64,000 nt of DNA from Thermogemmatispora tikiterensis (lineage in GTDB: Bacteria; Chloroflexota; Ktedonobacteria; Ktedonobacterales; Ktedonobacteraceae): the NCBI RefSeq assembly GCF_003268475.1, contig NZ_MCIF01000002.1:4966100-5030099 (forward strand). The letters run 5' to 3'. Positions 7,455 through 16,490 of the stretch are shown here, piece after piece. The notes beneath the pieces were generated by a model that saw only the letters and a list, made by a program, of their open reading frames with translations, did not search any database and had not been told where the DNA came from. The number at the start of each line of letters is the position of its first letter. Positions within the stretch are counted from its first letter, which is position 1. Position numbers and translations under genes: made by a program.

Positions 7455-8510
7455 TTGCAGACCATCACACTGCGTCTTCGGCTCCACCGCCCCACTCATG
7501 CCAAGGAGCGCATCTACCGCGAGCTGACCGAATGCACAACCACTTTGGCAAACAACCTTGTGGCTGCTGGCAGACCGAAGGGTTTGACCAGCAGGACTGC
7601 CGCGCAGTACCTGCCTGCCCCTATCCCCGCGGCGGTGGTTAACCAGGTTCTTCGCGAAGTTGCTGCTGACCAGAAAGTTGAGCGGTTCAGGGTACTACCA
7701 CCTTGCTTCAACAACCAGAACTTGCGCTTGCGGAAGGTGGGCAACTTCTGGACGGCCAGTTTCCCGACTCACGAAGGCCGTATCAGGGTTCCGCTCGCCA
7801 CAACAGAGCGGCAAGAGCGTATCCTTGAACAGTTGGGCACGACCGTTAAGCAAGGGGCGGCAAAGCTGTACTGCAAGCGTGGCCGATGGTATCTGGCCCT
7901 GTCGGTGACGGTTCCCGTGGCACCGTGTGCCGGGGACCGCATCGCGGGGATCGACATGGGCCTGCGCTCCTTGGCCGTGGTGAACTGCGAAGGCGAGACC
8001 CTGTTCTTTCAGGGCAACCGCGCTGCGTATGTCCGCCGTCGGTTCAACGCTTTGCGGCGCAGGATGGGCAAAGCAAAAGCGTTGGATGCCATCCGCCGGA
8101 TGAAGGACACGGAAGCGCGGTGGATGCGCGACCAGGACCACAAAATCAGCCGCGCTATCGTGAACTGGTGCCTCGCCCGCGGCGTTGGCACCATCCGCAT
8201 GGAGAAACTGGAGGGCATCCGGAATCGTCGGCGGCGTGACCGCCGGGACCGTGGCCGGTCCCTGCACTCCTGGTCGTTCTACCGCCTTCAGCAGTTTATC
8301 GCCTATAAAGCGCGGCTGGCAGGAATCAGGGTGGAGTGGGTGGAGCCAAAGGACACGAGCCGTACCTGTCCGCGGTGCGGACACTGCGCGAAGGAGAACC
8401 GGAATGGTATCTGGTTCCAATGTCGATCGTGTGGCTACCGCGGACATGCCGATGCGGTGGGTGCGCTGAACATCAGCAGAGCGATTAGCGGTCTGGCCGG
8501 GGCAGCGTAG
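7455..8510 (+). CDS. tnpB: TnpB, RNA-guided nuclease of the IS element
   Basis: The protein has 351 residues and appears complete, ancestral in type to Cas12. The RuvC motifs are intact: GIDMGLRSLAV with Asp167, IRMEKLEG with Glu250, and HADAVGALNI with Asp333. The zinc ribbon has CPRC (305, 308) and CRSC (323, 326). Known TnpB proteins use an RNA from the element's right end as guide and cut DNA next to the transposon-adjacent motif. Translation starts at TTG 7455, immediately after the tnpA stop, so expression is probably coupled. With TnpA apparently dead, TnpB may be acting alone. The usual NAA of the last motif is VGA here. Confidence 0.9.
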   Translation: MQTITLRLRLHRPTHAKERIYRELTECTTTLANNLVAAGRPKGLTSRTAAQYLPAPIPAAVVNQVLREVAADQKVERFRVLPPCFNNQNLRLRKVGNFWTASFPTHEGRIRVPLATTERQERILEQLGTTVKQGAAKLYCKRGRWYLALSVTVPVAPCAGDRIAGIDMGLRSLAVVNCEGETLFFQGNRAAYVRRRFNALRRRMGKAKALDAIRRMKDTEARWMRDQDHKISRAIVNWCLARGVGTIRMEKLEGIRNRRRRDRRDRGRSLHSWSFYRLQQFIAYKARLAGIRVEWVEPKDTSRTCPRCGHCAKENRNGIWFQCRSCGYRGHADAVGALNISRAISGLAGAA

Positions 8511-8706
8511 CTGCCGTCCGAGGACCGCCGCCCGGTGCGGTAACGTCAGGCATACCTGACGGAACGCAGCCGGGGCGGGCCGATGACCCGGCCCTTATGG
8601 CTCCACCGATGAAGCCGAAGCAGAAATGCTTGAGGCTGAGGTAGGGCTAACCAGCCTGGGGGATCGCCCCAGGAATCCCCGGACTTCAGTCCGGGGAGGA
8701 GGTCAA
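8511..8706 (+). ncRNA. Probable omega RNA (reRNA) of TnpB
   Basis: The stretch from the tnpB stop to the right tip contains two strong hairpins: CCTGGGGGATCGCCCCAGG (about 8655-8673) and CCCCGGACT/AGTCCGGGG (8677-8696). In characterised TnpB elements this region is the scaffold of the guide RNA, and the guide is the flanking DNA beyond the tip, here starting near 8707. The exact ends are not visible from sequence. Confidence 0.55.
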
Positions 8707-8710
8707 AGCT

Positions 8711-9084
8711 TGCCTGCCTCTTTAGGGGATCAGAAAGAGGCTCTGGTTACCAGCGCAAGCCAGGTACGACGGTCTTCAGAAGATCTTGTTCCTCCCTATT
8801 CCCCTCTACGTTGGCTTGTTTTGGCCCGCGCATATGCTTGAGCCAGGGCCGGGGGATCAGGGAGAAGCCGCCAATCCAGAGAAATAGCCTGCCCGTGTGG
8901 TAGATAGATGCGACGAAGGAGGAAGCGGTGTTCTCTCAGAAGCGTTGCGACCCGCCAGGGAGAACACCGCCCGCGGAGGAGCCTCCGCATGGCTCTATTA
9001 TACCAGTGTAGAGGCTCTCCTGTCTTCCGTAAGAACTACGACATGGCTCTTTTTGCGCTGCTGGGGTCAGCAGGCCTGTCTAGT
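8711..9084. other. Stretch with hairpins, no supported gene
   Basis: Two inverted repeats stand out: GCGGTGTTCTC (8925-8935) with GAGAACACCGC (8960-8970), and GCGGAG/CTCCGC with a short loop around 8973-8988. Short frames here lack ribosome sites and known motifs. It could be the 5' debris of the RHS gene that follows. Confidence 0.4.
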
Positions 9085-9983
9085 CAACAGATTGGATTGC
9101 CACACGCTCGCCCGATGGTAGTCTGGTCGCCACCTACGATGATCTGGGGCGAGCCATCCAGCAGCCGGACCCGGATTCGGCGCCAGCGCGGCCAGGCTAT
9201 GAGGCCAGCGGCTGGCTGATCGGTCTAACCACCACCCAGAACACCACCGCCACGGTGCTGGCTTCGGCCATCCAGTACCAGGGGAATGCTGGTGCGGCGG
9301 GGAAAGCCACAGCCCTGCTCCTGGGGAACAGCCGCTATAGCTTCGCGTGTAGCTTTGACGCGGGGCTGCGAGTGACCAGCCTGGTCTACAAGAATCAGAG
9401 CAGTGGAGCGGTGCTCTATCAGGAGCAGCCGCAGTACGATGCCGCCAACAACGTCGTGGCGGCCACCACGACCATGCCGACGGGGGATACGGACGTGCAG
9501 GCTTTCTGCTACGATGCCCTCAATCGGCTGACGTGGGCGGGGGCGAGTGGGACGCCGCCTTGTGGGAGCACGCTGAACGCGGGAACGCTGACGGCGGCGC
9601 AGTACCAGCAGGGCTATAGCTACGATGCGGAGGGGCGCCTGACGACGGGGCCGGCTGGGAGCTACACCTATGGGGATAGCGCGCACCCGCATGCGGTCAC
9701 GAGCACCAGCAGTGGCTTCAGTGCCAGCTATGATGCGGCAGGGAACAGGATTTGCCGGGCGCCCAACAGCTCGGTGACCTGCGGCGGTAGCGCTCCCACT
9801 GGGCAGCAGCTGAGCTATGACGCAGAGGGGAGGCTGGTGCATTGGCAGAATATGCCGACAGCGCCCAGCTCCTCGGTGGATTACCTCTACGGTCAACGAC
9901 CCCTGGCTCAAGCCAGGGGCTTGCCCGCAGCCTCGTCGGCCCGCGCTTTGGGGCCACTTCGACGGCAGCCCACTGCCCCATAG
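9085..9983 (+). pseudogene. RHS/YD-repeat protein remnant
   Basis: An open frame without a credible start runs from a TAG at about 9082. It contains several YD-repeat units: YDDLGRAIQQPD, YDAANNVVAATT, YDALNRLTWAG, YSYDAEGRLTTG, YDAAGNRICR and LSYDAEGRLVHWQ. These are the cores of RHS/teneurin-like surface or toxin-delivery proteins, which are normally well over 1000 residues long. Homology stops at DYLY (about 9890), exactly where an IS200/IS605-type hairpin begins; the remaining codons to 9983 are unrelated. The N-terminus and the core/toxin region are missing. I read it as a dead fragment. Confidence 0.75.
9891..9925 (+). repeat. Solitary IS200/IS605-like end hairpin inside the RHS remnant
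   Basis: CCCCTGGCT (9900-9908) and AGCCAGGGG (9911-9919) form a perfect stem of 9 bp, flanked by GTCAACGA before and CTTG after. This arrangement is characteristic of subterminal ends of IS200/IS605 elements. No transposase follows, so it is either a minimal non-autonomous insertion or the leftover of a deleted element. Confidence 0.5.
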
Positions 9984-10632
9984 GACAGGACAGCGGTGTG
10001 GCTGGGTTGACCCTCCCGCCCCCGCCAGATGAGGCGCAGCCGTTGCTGACTCGCAGATGGCATCGCTGTCGAGGGAAGACTGCCAAATGATGACATGAGC
10101 AGGGATGTAAAGGGCGATACTGCTACCTCCACCACAATGAGGATCACTGGCAGGGGCGTACTGGCTGTCTTCCTTGGGCGCTTTTGTACACAAGGAGGGG
10201 AAACATTGGGTAGAGTAATGTGTCAGGGCCATTAGCAGTAGCGGCCCTGCTGATAGGAAAACTATACATAGATATTATCCAATACTTATATACAGTGCGT
10301 GCTCCGATGAATGAGAGCGCGGCCTACTGGTATTGAAAGATTTCTACAGATATACGTCTCGATAGTATGAGAGGCAATTGCGAGGGTGTAGCCGTGGCTA
10401 TCGAGAGATGCCTGGGGCTGTACTGCTCAAAGCAGTACAGCGTTTGTCTCGAGCTGAGGAGGTGAAGAGAGAGATACGGCGTGCTGTTGCAAGTGAGCTA
10501 ACGGAGGGCGATGCAAGAGAGTTCGAACCCCGTTGGAATAATCGGAACTGCGTCCTCATGATAGAACTTTTGACACCTCTCCTCATTGACGTCTCTAAAG
10601 GATTGTGATGAGAAAGGAGCGAAGTAGATATC
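9984..10632. other. Intergenic stretch with one strong hairpin
   Basis: About 650 bases without a supported gene. It changes from GC-rich to AT-rich around 10255-10300. GCTGTACTGCT (10417-10427) and AGCAGTACAGC (10431-10441) form an 11-bp stem with a CAA loop, followed by GTTTGT; this could be a terminator or a leader element of the lipoprotein gene. A 76-codon frame across it (10378-10608) has no family signature. Confidence 0.45.
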
Positions 10633-11961
10633 ATGAGAGCGAAGCGGCACGAGTTCAAGGCTTATGCGGGGATGTTGCTCGTAGGGTGTCTGTGGCTGCT
10701 GGCGAGTCTGCTGGGTTGTCAGCTGGGGGAGTCGAATCCATCGTTGGAGACGGTTCCTTGTCCCGCGGCTCAGCTGCAGGTGCAGGTCAGCCGGCTCAGC
10801 TCGGCGCCAGCCAAGAGCGCTTCAGAAGCGGCGACGCTCTATGTAGGGCTGGGGACCTGGCTGTATGCGGTAGATAGCAGCAGTGGACTCCCACGCTGGT
10901 GCCGGCTGCTGCGCTGGAAGAGCACTCCTCTCCATGCCCTCTCAGGTTTCGAGCCGATCGCGCGTGTTGGGCAGGCTCTCTACGCGAATACCTCGGATGG
11001 CTATCTGCTGGCGCTGAAGGCGCAGAATGGCGAAATCCGCTGGCAAGCAGAGATGAAATTGATAGCTTTCAGCGGGGAATCCTGGATGATGCCAGCTGTG
11101 GATGAGACGCTCAGACAGGTCTATCGGGTCGCTCTGAGGAGGGTAGAGGCCCTAGACATGAACAGTGGGCAAGGGCGATGGAGCTATGCGTTTCCAGGGA
11201 ATGATGGCATTTATCTCATGCCTGTGGTGGGGGAGGGAATGGTCTATGTTGCGAGTGAGTCTGGGGTGACCGAGCACGGGGAAGAGGCGGAAGTGGTAGG
11301 ACTGGATGCGCGCACAGGGCGACTGCGCTGGCAATTGGGCATGTCTGAAAACCATAGTCTTGATTCGCAGCCACGGGCGATGCTACTGGGGAATGGAGTG
11401 CTTTGTTTGGACTCCGAAGGCAAGATCATGGGGGTAAGGGCCAGCGATGGGCGACTACTGTGGCAAGTGAGCCGTTCGCAATGGCAAGATTGGGATCTGG
11501 ATTACCAGCCGCTTGCACTAGGCCAGGGCAGGCTCTATATAGCCGAGAAGGCAAAGCAGGCAGGAAAGATACGGGTGAGTGCGCTGCAGCTGACGGATGG
11601 ACGGGAGGGCTGGTCGGTTGAGCTGACCGGAGGGTTTGAGCGGGTGACTGCGCCATTGCAGGGGGTTTTAGATGGAAAGATGCTGTATCTGGTCGATGGA
11701 CAAGGATGGGTGGCGGCACTGGATGGGCAGAACGGGCAAGTACTCTGGCAGAAACAGCTAGAAAGCCGCCGTAATGGGGGAGGCATCCCGAGCCGCCTGG
11801 TAGTGGGGGAGAGCAACGTCTATGTGTTTATGGCGCTCCCTGGCGAAGAGGAACATTTTGCCCTACATGCCCTGGCAAAGGAGAACGGACAGGAGGAATG
11901 GAATGTGGCGCTACCGTTACCCGTAGGCCAGGGCTGGCCGATACCAGTCCTGGCGAGCTGA
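10633..11961 (+). CDS. PQQ-like beta-propeller repeat lipoprotein (copy 1)
   Basis: The 442-residue precursor has a short basic N-terminus, a hydrophobic segment and the lipobox LASLLGC with the lipidated cysteine at residue 29, so it should be anchored outside the membrane. The rest consists of repeated propeller blades of the PQQ/BamB type: LYVGLGTWLYAVDSSSGLPRWCR, LYANTSDGYLLALKAQNGEIRWQ, VVGLDARTGRLRWQL, VMGVRASDGRLLWQV, WVAALDGQNGQVLWQ and LHALAKENGQEEWNV. The role may be as a scaffold or sensor; no enzyme active site is apparent. The next gene is a close paralogue in the same orientation, a tandem duplication. Confidence 0.8.
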   Translation: MRAKRHEFKAYAGMLLVGCLWLLASLLGCQLGESNPSLETVPCPAAQLQVQVSRLSSAPAKSASEAATLYVGLGTWLYAVDSSSGLPRWCRLLRWKSTPLHALSGFEPIARVGQALYANTSDGYLLALKAQNGEIRWQAEMKLIAFSGESWMMPAVDETLRQVYRVALRRVEALDMNSGQGRWSYAFPGNDGIYLMPVVGEGMVYVASESGVTEHGEEAEVVGLDARTGRLRWQLGMSENHSLDSQPRAMLLGNGVLCLDSEGKIMGVRASDGRLLWQVSRSQWQDWDLDYQPLALGQGRLYIAEKAKQAGKIRVSALQLTDGREGWSVELTGGFERVTAPLQGVLDGKMLYLVDGQGWVAALDGQNGQVLWQKQLESRRNGGGIPSRLVVGESNVYVFMALPGEEEHFALHALAKENGQEEWNVALPLPVGQGWPIPVLAS

Positions 11962-12133
11962 GAGCAGGAGAACCCGGGGGAGGAGAGCGCTCCTCCGGCC
12001 CCTCTTCCTGGGACCAAAGAAACATGATCGTACTCGATGGGTGCAGCGCGTAGATCGGATGACGGGAAGCTTGAGGCAAATTGGCGTCTTCGTCTTAGAA
12101 GGGTCAGGGTCAGAAAAGAGGGAGTATGCGCTC

Positions 12134-13462
12134 GTGAGCAAGCGATGGCAGAAGTTTGCACGCACCTTGTGGAAGCTGCTCTTAGGAAGTGTCTGGCTGC
12201 TGGCGAGTCTGCTGGGTTGCCAGACGCCGCCGACCGTGCAGATGGAGGCGGTGCCCTGTCCTGCCGCTCAGTGGCAGGTGCAGTTCAGCAAGCTGGCTGA
12301 GCATCCTGGTGAGAGCGAGCCAGCAATGACTACCCTCTATGTAGGGCTGACTACGTGGCTCTATGCGCTGGATGCCAACAGTGGGCGCCCGCGCTGGTGC
12401 CGAATGCTGCGCTGGAATGGCACTTCCCATGAGGATCTGTTAGGATTTATAACAATCACTCGCGTCGGGCAGGATCTATATGCCAATACCGCAGATGCCT
12501 ATCTGTTGGCGCTGAACGCGCAGAACGGTGCGGTTCGCTGGGGAGCGGAAGATTTAGAGGCCCTTGATCTAGATGACGTCCGGGGGGTGCCAGCGGTGGA
12601 CAAGGCGACTGGGCAGGTCTATCAGAAAGATGTAAAGACGGTGACGGCGCTGGCAGGGAGCGATGGGCAGAGCCGTTGGACCTACCAACTACCTCAGAAG
12701 GATACTAGCCGGGCGACGACGAGTGTCAGCCTGATGCCATTGGTAGGGGAGGGAGGGGTCTATGTCGTAGGAGATGATCTAATGACGGTGCCCGAGAGAT
12801 CTGCTCTGGTGGTGGCGCTGGATGCACGCACAGGGCAGCCGCACTGGCAAAGAAGCTTTCCAGAAGGGAGCTTTCAATCACCGCGAGCTATGGTGCTGGG
12901 GAATGGGGTGCTGTGCCTGGATCTGGAAAATGGGGTTGTCGCAGTAGACGCTAGCGACGGGCGAGTGCTGTGGCAGGCGAGCGGATCGCGATGGCATATG
13001 TTCAGCTATTGGCTGCTTGCCGCCGGGCAGGGCTGGCTTTATGTAGCGAAGGAGGTGGTGAGGAACCAGAAGTGGCAGGTGAGCGCGGTGAGGCTGGCGG
13101 ATGGAGAGGAAAGCTGGTCGATTGAACTGCCAGGAATGTTCGACTCAGATGGGATGCAAGGGGTTTTAGACGGAAAGGTCCTCTATCTGCTGGATGTGCA
13201 AGGAATGGTGACGGCGCTGGATGGGCAAAGCAGACGAGTGCTCTGGCAGAAACAGCCAGCCACCCGCGAAGGGGGGGGCCTGCTTCCTAGCCGCCTGCTG
13301 GTGGGCAAGAGTGAGGTCTATCTGTTTACAGCATCACCGGATGGAAAAGAACGTTTTGTACTGCATGCTCTGGACAAGGAGAGCGGGCAGGAGCAATGGA
13401 AGATAGTGCTACCGTTGCCCGTGAAGGAGGGAGAATACTGGAAGCCGGTTCTGACAAACTGA
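12134..13462 (+). CDS. PQQ-like beta-propeller repeat lipoprotein (copy 2)
   Basis: This is a paralogue of the preceding gene. From GTG 12134 it has 442 residues. I chose this start because it gives the same 29-residue distance to the lipobox cysteine (WLLASLLGC) as copy 1, and GAGGGA lies about 11 bases upstream. A frame open further upstream would put a long extension before the signal peptide. Blades match copy 1 throughout (LYVGLTTWLYALDANSGRPRWCRMLRW, LYANTADAYLLALNAQNGAVRW, VTALDGQSRRVLWQ). The copies differ most in the loops of the middle blades, consistent with divergence after duplication. A strong hairpin at 13481-13511 ends the unit. Confidence 0.8.
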   Translation: MSKRWQKFARTLWKLLLGSVWLLASLLGCQTPPTVQMEAVPCPAAQWQVQFSKLAEHPGESEPAMTTLYVGLTTWLYALDANSGRPRWCRMLRWNGTSHEDLLGFITITRVGQDLYANTADAYLLALNAQNGAVRWGAEDLEALDLDDVRGVPAVDKATGQVYQKDVKTVTALAGSDGQSRWTYQLPQKDTSRATTSVSLMPLVGEGGVYVVGDDLMTVPERSALVVALDARTGQPHWQRSFPEGSFQSPRAMVLGNGVLCLDLENGVVAVDASDGRVLWQASGSRWHMFSYWLLAAGQGWLYVAKEVVRNQKWQVSAVRLADGEESWSIELPGMFDSDGMQGVLDGKVLYLLDVQGMVTALDGQSRRVLWQKQPATREGGGLLPSRLLVGKSEVYLFTASPDGKERFVLHALDKESGQEQWKIVLPLPVKEGEYWKPVLTN

Positions 13463-13480
13463 ATAAGGAGCCAGACAGGA

Positions 13481-13511
13481 GAGAGGAGATCGCTGTCCGC
13501 GATCTCCTCTC
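13481..13511 (+). terminator. 13-bp stem-loop after the propeller lipoproteins
   Basis: GAGAGGAGATCGC (13481-13493) pairs perfectly with GCGATCTCCTCTC (13499-13511) across a five-base loop, 18 bases after the stop codon of copy 2. No T run follows, but position and stability suggest a terminator. Confidence 0.65.
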
Positions 13512-13706
13512 CCTTGTGCATGAGAGCCAGTGACGGGAAGGGGAAGGCCCACAGGCAGGCTCAGCTCTCACCAGCTCTCTGGCTTAGCTGGACCGCTTGA
13601 AAATGACTGGGGAAGCCTGACCGACGGTCAGCAGATACAGACGCAGGCTCGGATGACGGTAGTGACACACGGAGGATAGATCACCCCCAGGCGTGACAGC
13701 TTTTGA

Positions 13707-13736
13707 TTGTTGTATCGATAAGCATAAATCTATAAT
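13707..13736 (+). promoter_or_regulatory. Promoter of the TPR gene
   Basis: TATAAT lies at 13731-13736 with TTGTTG 18 bases upstream (13707-13712). The predicted transcript start near 13743 falls after an in-frame upstream start at 13693, which supports ATG 13771 as the true start of the TPR gene. Confidence 0.5.
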
Positions 13737-13770
13737 GGTCTCTTCTCTAGAGAAGAAAGGAAACGGGCAA

Positions 13771-16413
13771 ATGAAGAATGCCGAGACAGTGGGACAGGAT
13801 GAAGAATCGCCGAGCTGGCGGAGCGATCTGGAGCGGGGAGAACGTTGGATGAGGAGGGGCCACTGCCAGGAAGCTCTGGAGGTGGTAGCGCAGGCTCTGA
13901 AGCTGGGCAGCGTGGATGAAGAAGCGGCCTGGGATCTCTGGCTCCTGAAAGGGAGAGCACTGCGCGAGCTGGAGCGCTATCAGGAGGCGCTGGAGGCCTT
14001 TGAGAGATTGAGCCGGCTGTTGCCAGAGAGTATGGAGCGTCAGGCCAAGTGTTCCTATCACCTTGGCGTGACACTCGACAGGCTAGGCAGAAGTGACGAG
14101 GCTGTAGCCGCCTATGATCGGGCCTTAGCCCTTTATGAAGAAGTATTGCAGAGGAATCCCCGGGAGGCGAAGAGCTGGTTGGGGAAGGGGTTCGTGCTGC
14201 AGGAACTCGGACGAACAGCTGAAGCCCTGGCGGCCTATGAGATGGCCCTGCGACTTGATCCCACTGATGCCACTGCCTGGTCGGCAAAGGGCGACTGCTT
14301 GCTGCAATTCGAGCAATATAGCGAAGCCCTGGAGGCCTGCGATCAAGGCTTGCGCATCGATAATGAATATCTCTGGCTGTGGGAGGTCCGTGGAGAGGCA
14401 CTGATAGCTTTGGAGCGCTATGAGGAGGCGCTGACAGCCTGTGACAAGGCCCTGGATCTCTGTCCGACCGATCTCTTCTGCTGGGAAAGCAAAAGCAGGG
14501 CGCTGATAGCTTTGGAGCGCTATGAGGAAGCGTTGACGGCCTGCGAGCGGGCCATTCAGCTGAAACCAGCCTCAGCGCTCTTTTGGAACAAGGCTATAGC
14601 GCTGATCTGTCTCCAGCGAGCTAAGGAAGCCCTGCAGGCGGCTGATCAGGGCTTGCTCCTTGACGACTCTGATCCCAGCTTGCACCGGGCACGCGGCTGG
14701 GCCTTACAAAATCTGGAACGCTACGAGGAGGCGCTGCAGGCCTATGAGGAAGCACTACGCCTTGATCCCGAGCAGGCTTGGGCCTGGAGCAGTAAGAGCG
14801 AGATATACGAGGCACGGGAGCGTTATGAGGAGGCCCTGACCGCCTGCGAGCAAGCTCTTCAGCTGCAGCCAGACACGGCCTACTTCTGGCATCAGAAGGC
14901 CCGTATCTTACTGATGCTAGAGCGTACCGAGGAGGCGCTCCAGACGGTAGAGCAGGGGCTACAGCTTGACCAAGAGGATGTCGCATTGTGGCGTAATCGC
15001 GCGCAAGCCCTGGCAGCATTAGAGCGCTACGAGGAGGCGCTGGCGGCTCTTGAGGAGGCGCTGCGACTGGATCCTGAAGATGCCTGGACCTGGGCAGAGA
15101 AGGGTCATGTACTGAAGCAACTGGACCGTGGTGAGGAGGCGCTGGCCGCCTACGAACGGGCCTGCGAGCTTGACCCGGAAAGCGCTCCCTGGCTCGAGAA
15201 AGCTCAGGTCCTCCTGAGATTGCAACGCGCAGAGGAGACTCTGCAGGCGGTGGACCAGGGGCTGCAACGCGATCGTGAGGATGCTGAGCTATGGTATGTA
15301 CGGGTAGAGGCTCTATGGCGCCTGGCACGCGATGAAGAGGCCCTGGCTGCCTGCGAAGAGGCCCTGACTGTGTGCGCAGAGGCCCGACGTCTCGATCCTA
15401 AGAAGGAGGCCAGCTTTTCTTTCTTCAAGTGTGAGTTGTTACTCACGCTGGGGCGTCCCGAGGAGTGCTTGCAGCTTGCTGCGCACGCCCGGCACTGCTG
15501 GCCAGACCTGGCCAACTCCTCCTATTACTATGGCCGCGCTCTCGAGCGGCTGCAACGTTATGAGGAAGCGCTGGCCGCCTATGAAGAGGCGCTGCGATTG
15601 GACCCTGACTATGCCCGTATGTGGGTGAGCAAGGGCTATGTCCTGCATCAACTGAAGCGCTATAGGGAAGCGCTGGAGGCCTATGAGGAGGCCTTGCGGC
15701 TCAAACCAGACTATGCGACTGCCGCCAATGGCAAAGGGGCGGTTTTAGCATCGATGGGCCGCTATAAGGAGGCGCTGGAGGCCTATGAGGAGGCCTTGCG
15801 GCTTGATCCAGGCCATCGTTGGGCGGCCTCCAACAAGGCCGGCGTCCTGGCCAAGCTCCTGCGCTATCGCGAGGCGCTGGCTGCCTATGACTATGCCTGC
15901 CAGCTCCAGCCTGAGAATGCCAGGCTGGTCCTGCAGAAGAGCTGTGTGCTGGTAGATCTGGGCCGCTATAGCGAGGCCCTGGGAACGCTGCTGCAGGCGC
16001 TGCGCCTCCACTGGCGGGCTGCTTCCTCTCCCTCATCGCTGCTCCCGCTGGAGACAGAGCAGCAGCCAATCCTCCGCCAGCGCGCCGAAAAGGAGCGAGC
16101 GGCCTGCCAGCGGCGACTACGGCGCCACCCTGACGATCGCCAGACCCTCTATCTGCAGGCGCTCCTCTTGAGCGGCCTGGGCCGGGGAGAGGAAGCTCTC
16201 GCCGTCTATGAGCGCCTTGCTCTGGCGCTGCCCGGCGATCCTGTACCTCGCTGTTGTCAGATTCTCCTGCTGGCTCTTCTAGGCCGCCTCGACGAAGCGA
16301 GCGAGCGCTATGAAGAGCTGCGAACCTTGCAGCAGCAGCCAGCCTCTGCGGACAAGCACCTGCGTGCGCTCTTCGGGCCTATGTTCTCGCGTCTGTTAGC
16401 ACTGATTCGCTAG
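13771..16413 (+). CDS. Large tetratricopeptide repeat protein
   Basis: The protein has 880 residues and consists almost wholly of TPR units of 34 residues, roughly twenty of them, with the consensus RYEEALEAYEEALRLDPDYA seen in full or nearly so many times. TPR solenoids bind other proteins; no catalytic or membrane domain is attached. ATG 13771 is chosen because GAAAGGA lies about ten bases upstream and the promoter is just before it. The DNA repeats closely too: around 15660-15700 and 15760-15800 the same GCGCTGGAGGCCTATGAGGA run recurs, so slippage-driven gain or loss of repeats is likely. The last 130 residues are more divergent. Confidence 0.85.
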   Translation: MKNAETVGQDEESPSWRSDLERGERWMRRGHCQEALEVVAQALKLGSVDEEAAWDLWLLKGRALRELERYQEALEAFERLSRLLPESMERQAKCSYHLGVTLDRLGRSDEAVAAYDRALALYEEVLQRNPREAKSWLGKGFVLQELGRTAEALAAYEMALRLDPTDATAWSAKGDCLLQFEQYSEALEACDQGLRIDNEYLWLWEVRGEALIALERYEEALTACDKALDLCPTDLFCWESKSRALIALERYEEALTACERAIQLKPASALFWNKAIALICLQRAKEALQAADQGLLLDDSDPSLHRARGWALQNLERYEEALQAYEEALRLDPEQAWAWSSKSEIYEARERYEEALTACEQALQLQPDTAYFWHQKARILLMLERTEEALQTVEQGLQLDQEDVALWRNRAQALAALERYEEALAALEEALRLDPEDAWTWAEKGHVLKQLDRGEEALAAYERACELDPESAPWLEKAQVLLRLQRAEETLQAVDQGLQRDREDAELWYVRVEALWRLARDEEALAACEEALTVCAEARRLDPKKEASFSFFKCELLLTLGRPEECLQLAAHARHCWPDLANSSYYYGRALERLQRYEEALAAYEEALRLDPDYARMWVSKGYVLHQLKRYREALEAYEEALRLKPDYATAANGKGAVLASMGRYKEALEAYEEALRLDPGHRWAASNKAGVLAKLLRYREALAAYDYACQLQPENARLVLQKSCVLVDLGRYSEALGTLLQALRLHWRAASSPSSLLPLETEQQPILRQRAEKERAACQRRLRRHPDDRQTLYLQALLLSGLGRGEEALAVYERLALALPGDPVPRCCQILLLALLGRLDEASERYEELRTLQQQPASADKHLRALFGPMFSRLLALIR

Positions 16414-16490
16414 CTCTCCCCCTCTTGAAGAGTGTCAGCTCCTCACGAAAGGAGAGCAGGCAAACACCATCCAGCTACGGAGGGAACCAG

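Larger units (their letters stand above)
6955..8706 (+). mobile_element. IS200/IS605 family insertion sequence with tnpA and tnpB
   Basis: The element carries tnpA and tnpB head-to-tail, with subterminal hairpins at both ends as this family has instead of terminal inverted repeats. At the left end CCCCGGAA/TTCCGGGG forms a stem of 8 bp with loop TTCA (6979-6998). At the right end CCCCGGACT/AGTCCGGGG (8677-8696) is followed by AGGAGGTCAA, a typical right tip. The right boundary near 8706 is fairly secure; the left boundary is somewhere between about 6950 and 6970. There is no target duplication, as expected for peel-and-paste transposition. Confidence 0.8.

Noticed and set aside
9225..10232. 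335-codon minus-strand frame opposite the RHS remnant
   Set aside because: Arg/Pro/His-rich shadow of the YD-repeat frame with no motif.
10440..10535. TTCGAACCCC run resembling a tRNA T-loop
   Set aside because: No T-stem pairing, no acceptor stem and no anticodon arm can be formed around it.
10378..10608. 76-codon frame before the first propeller lipoprotein
   Set aside because: Overlaps a strong hairpin, has no ribosome site and no recognisable motif.
12041..12133. Upstream start for the second propeller lipoprotein
   Set aside because: It would place 31 residues before the signal peptide; GTG 12134 reproduces the spacing of copy 1 and has a ribosome site.
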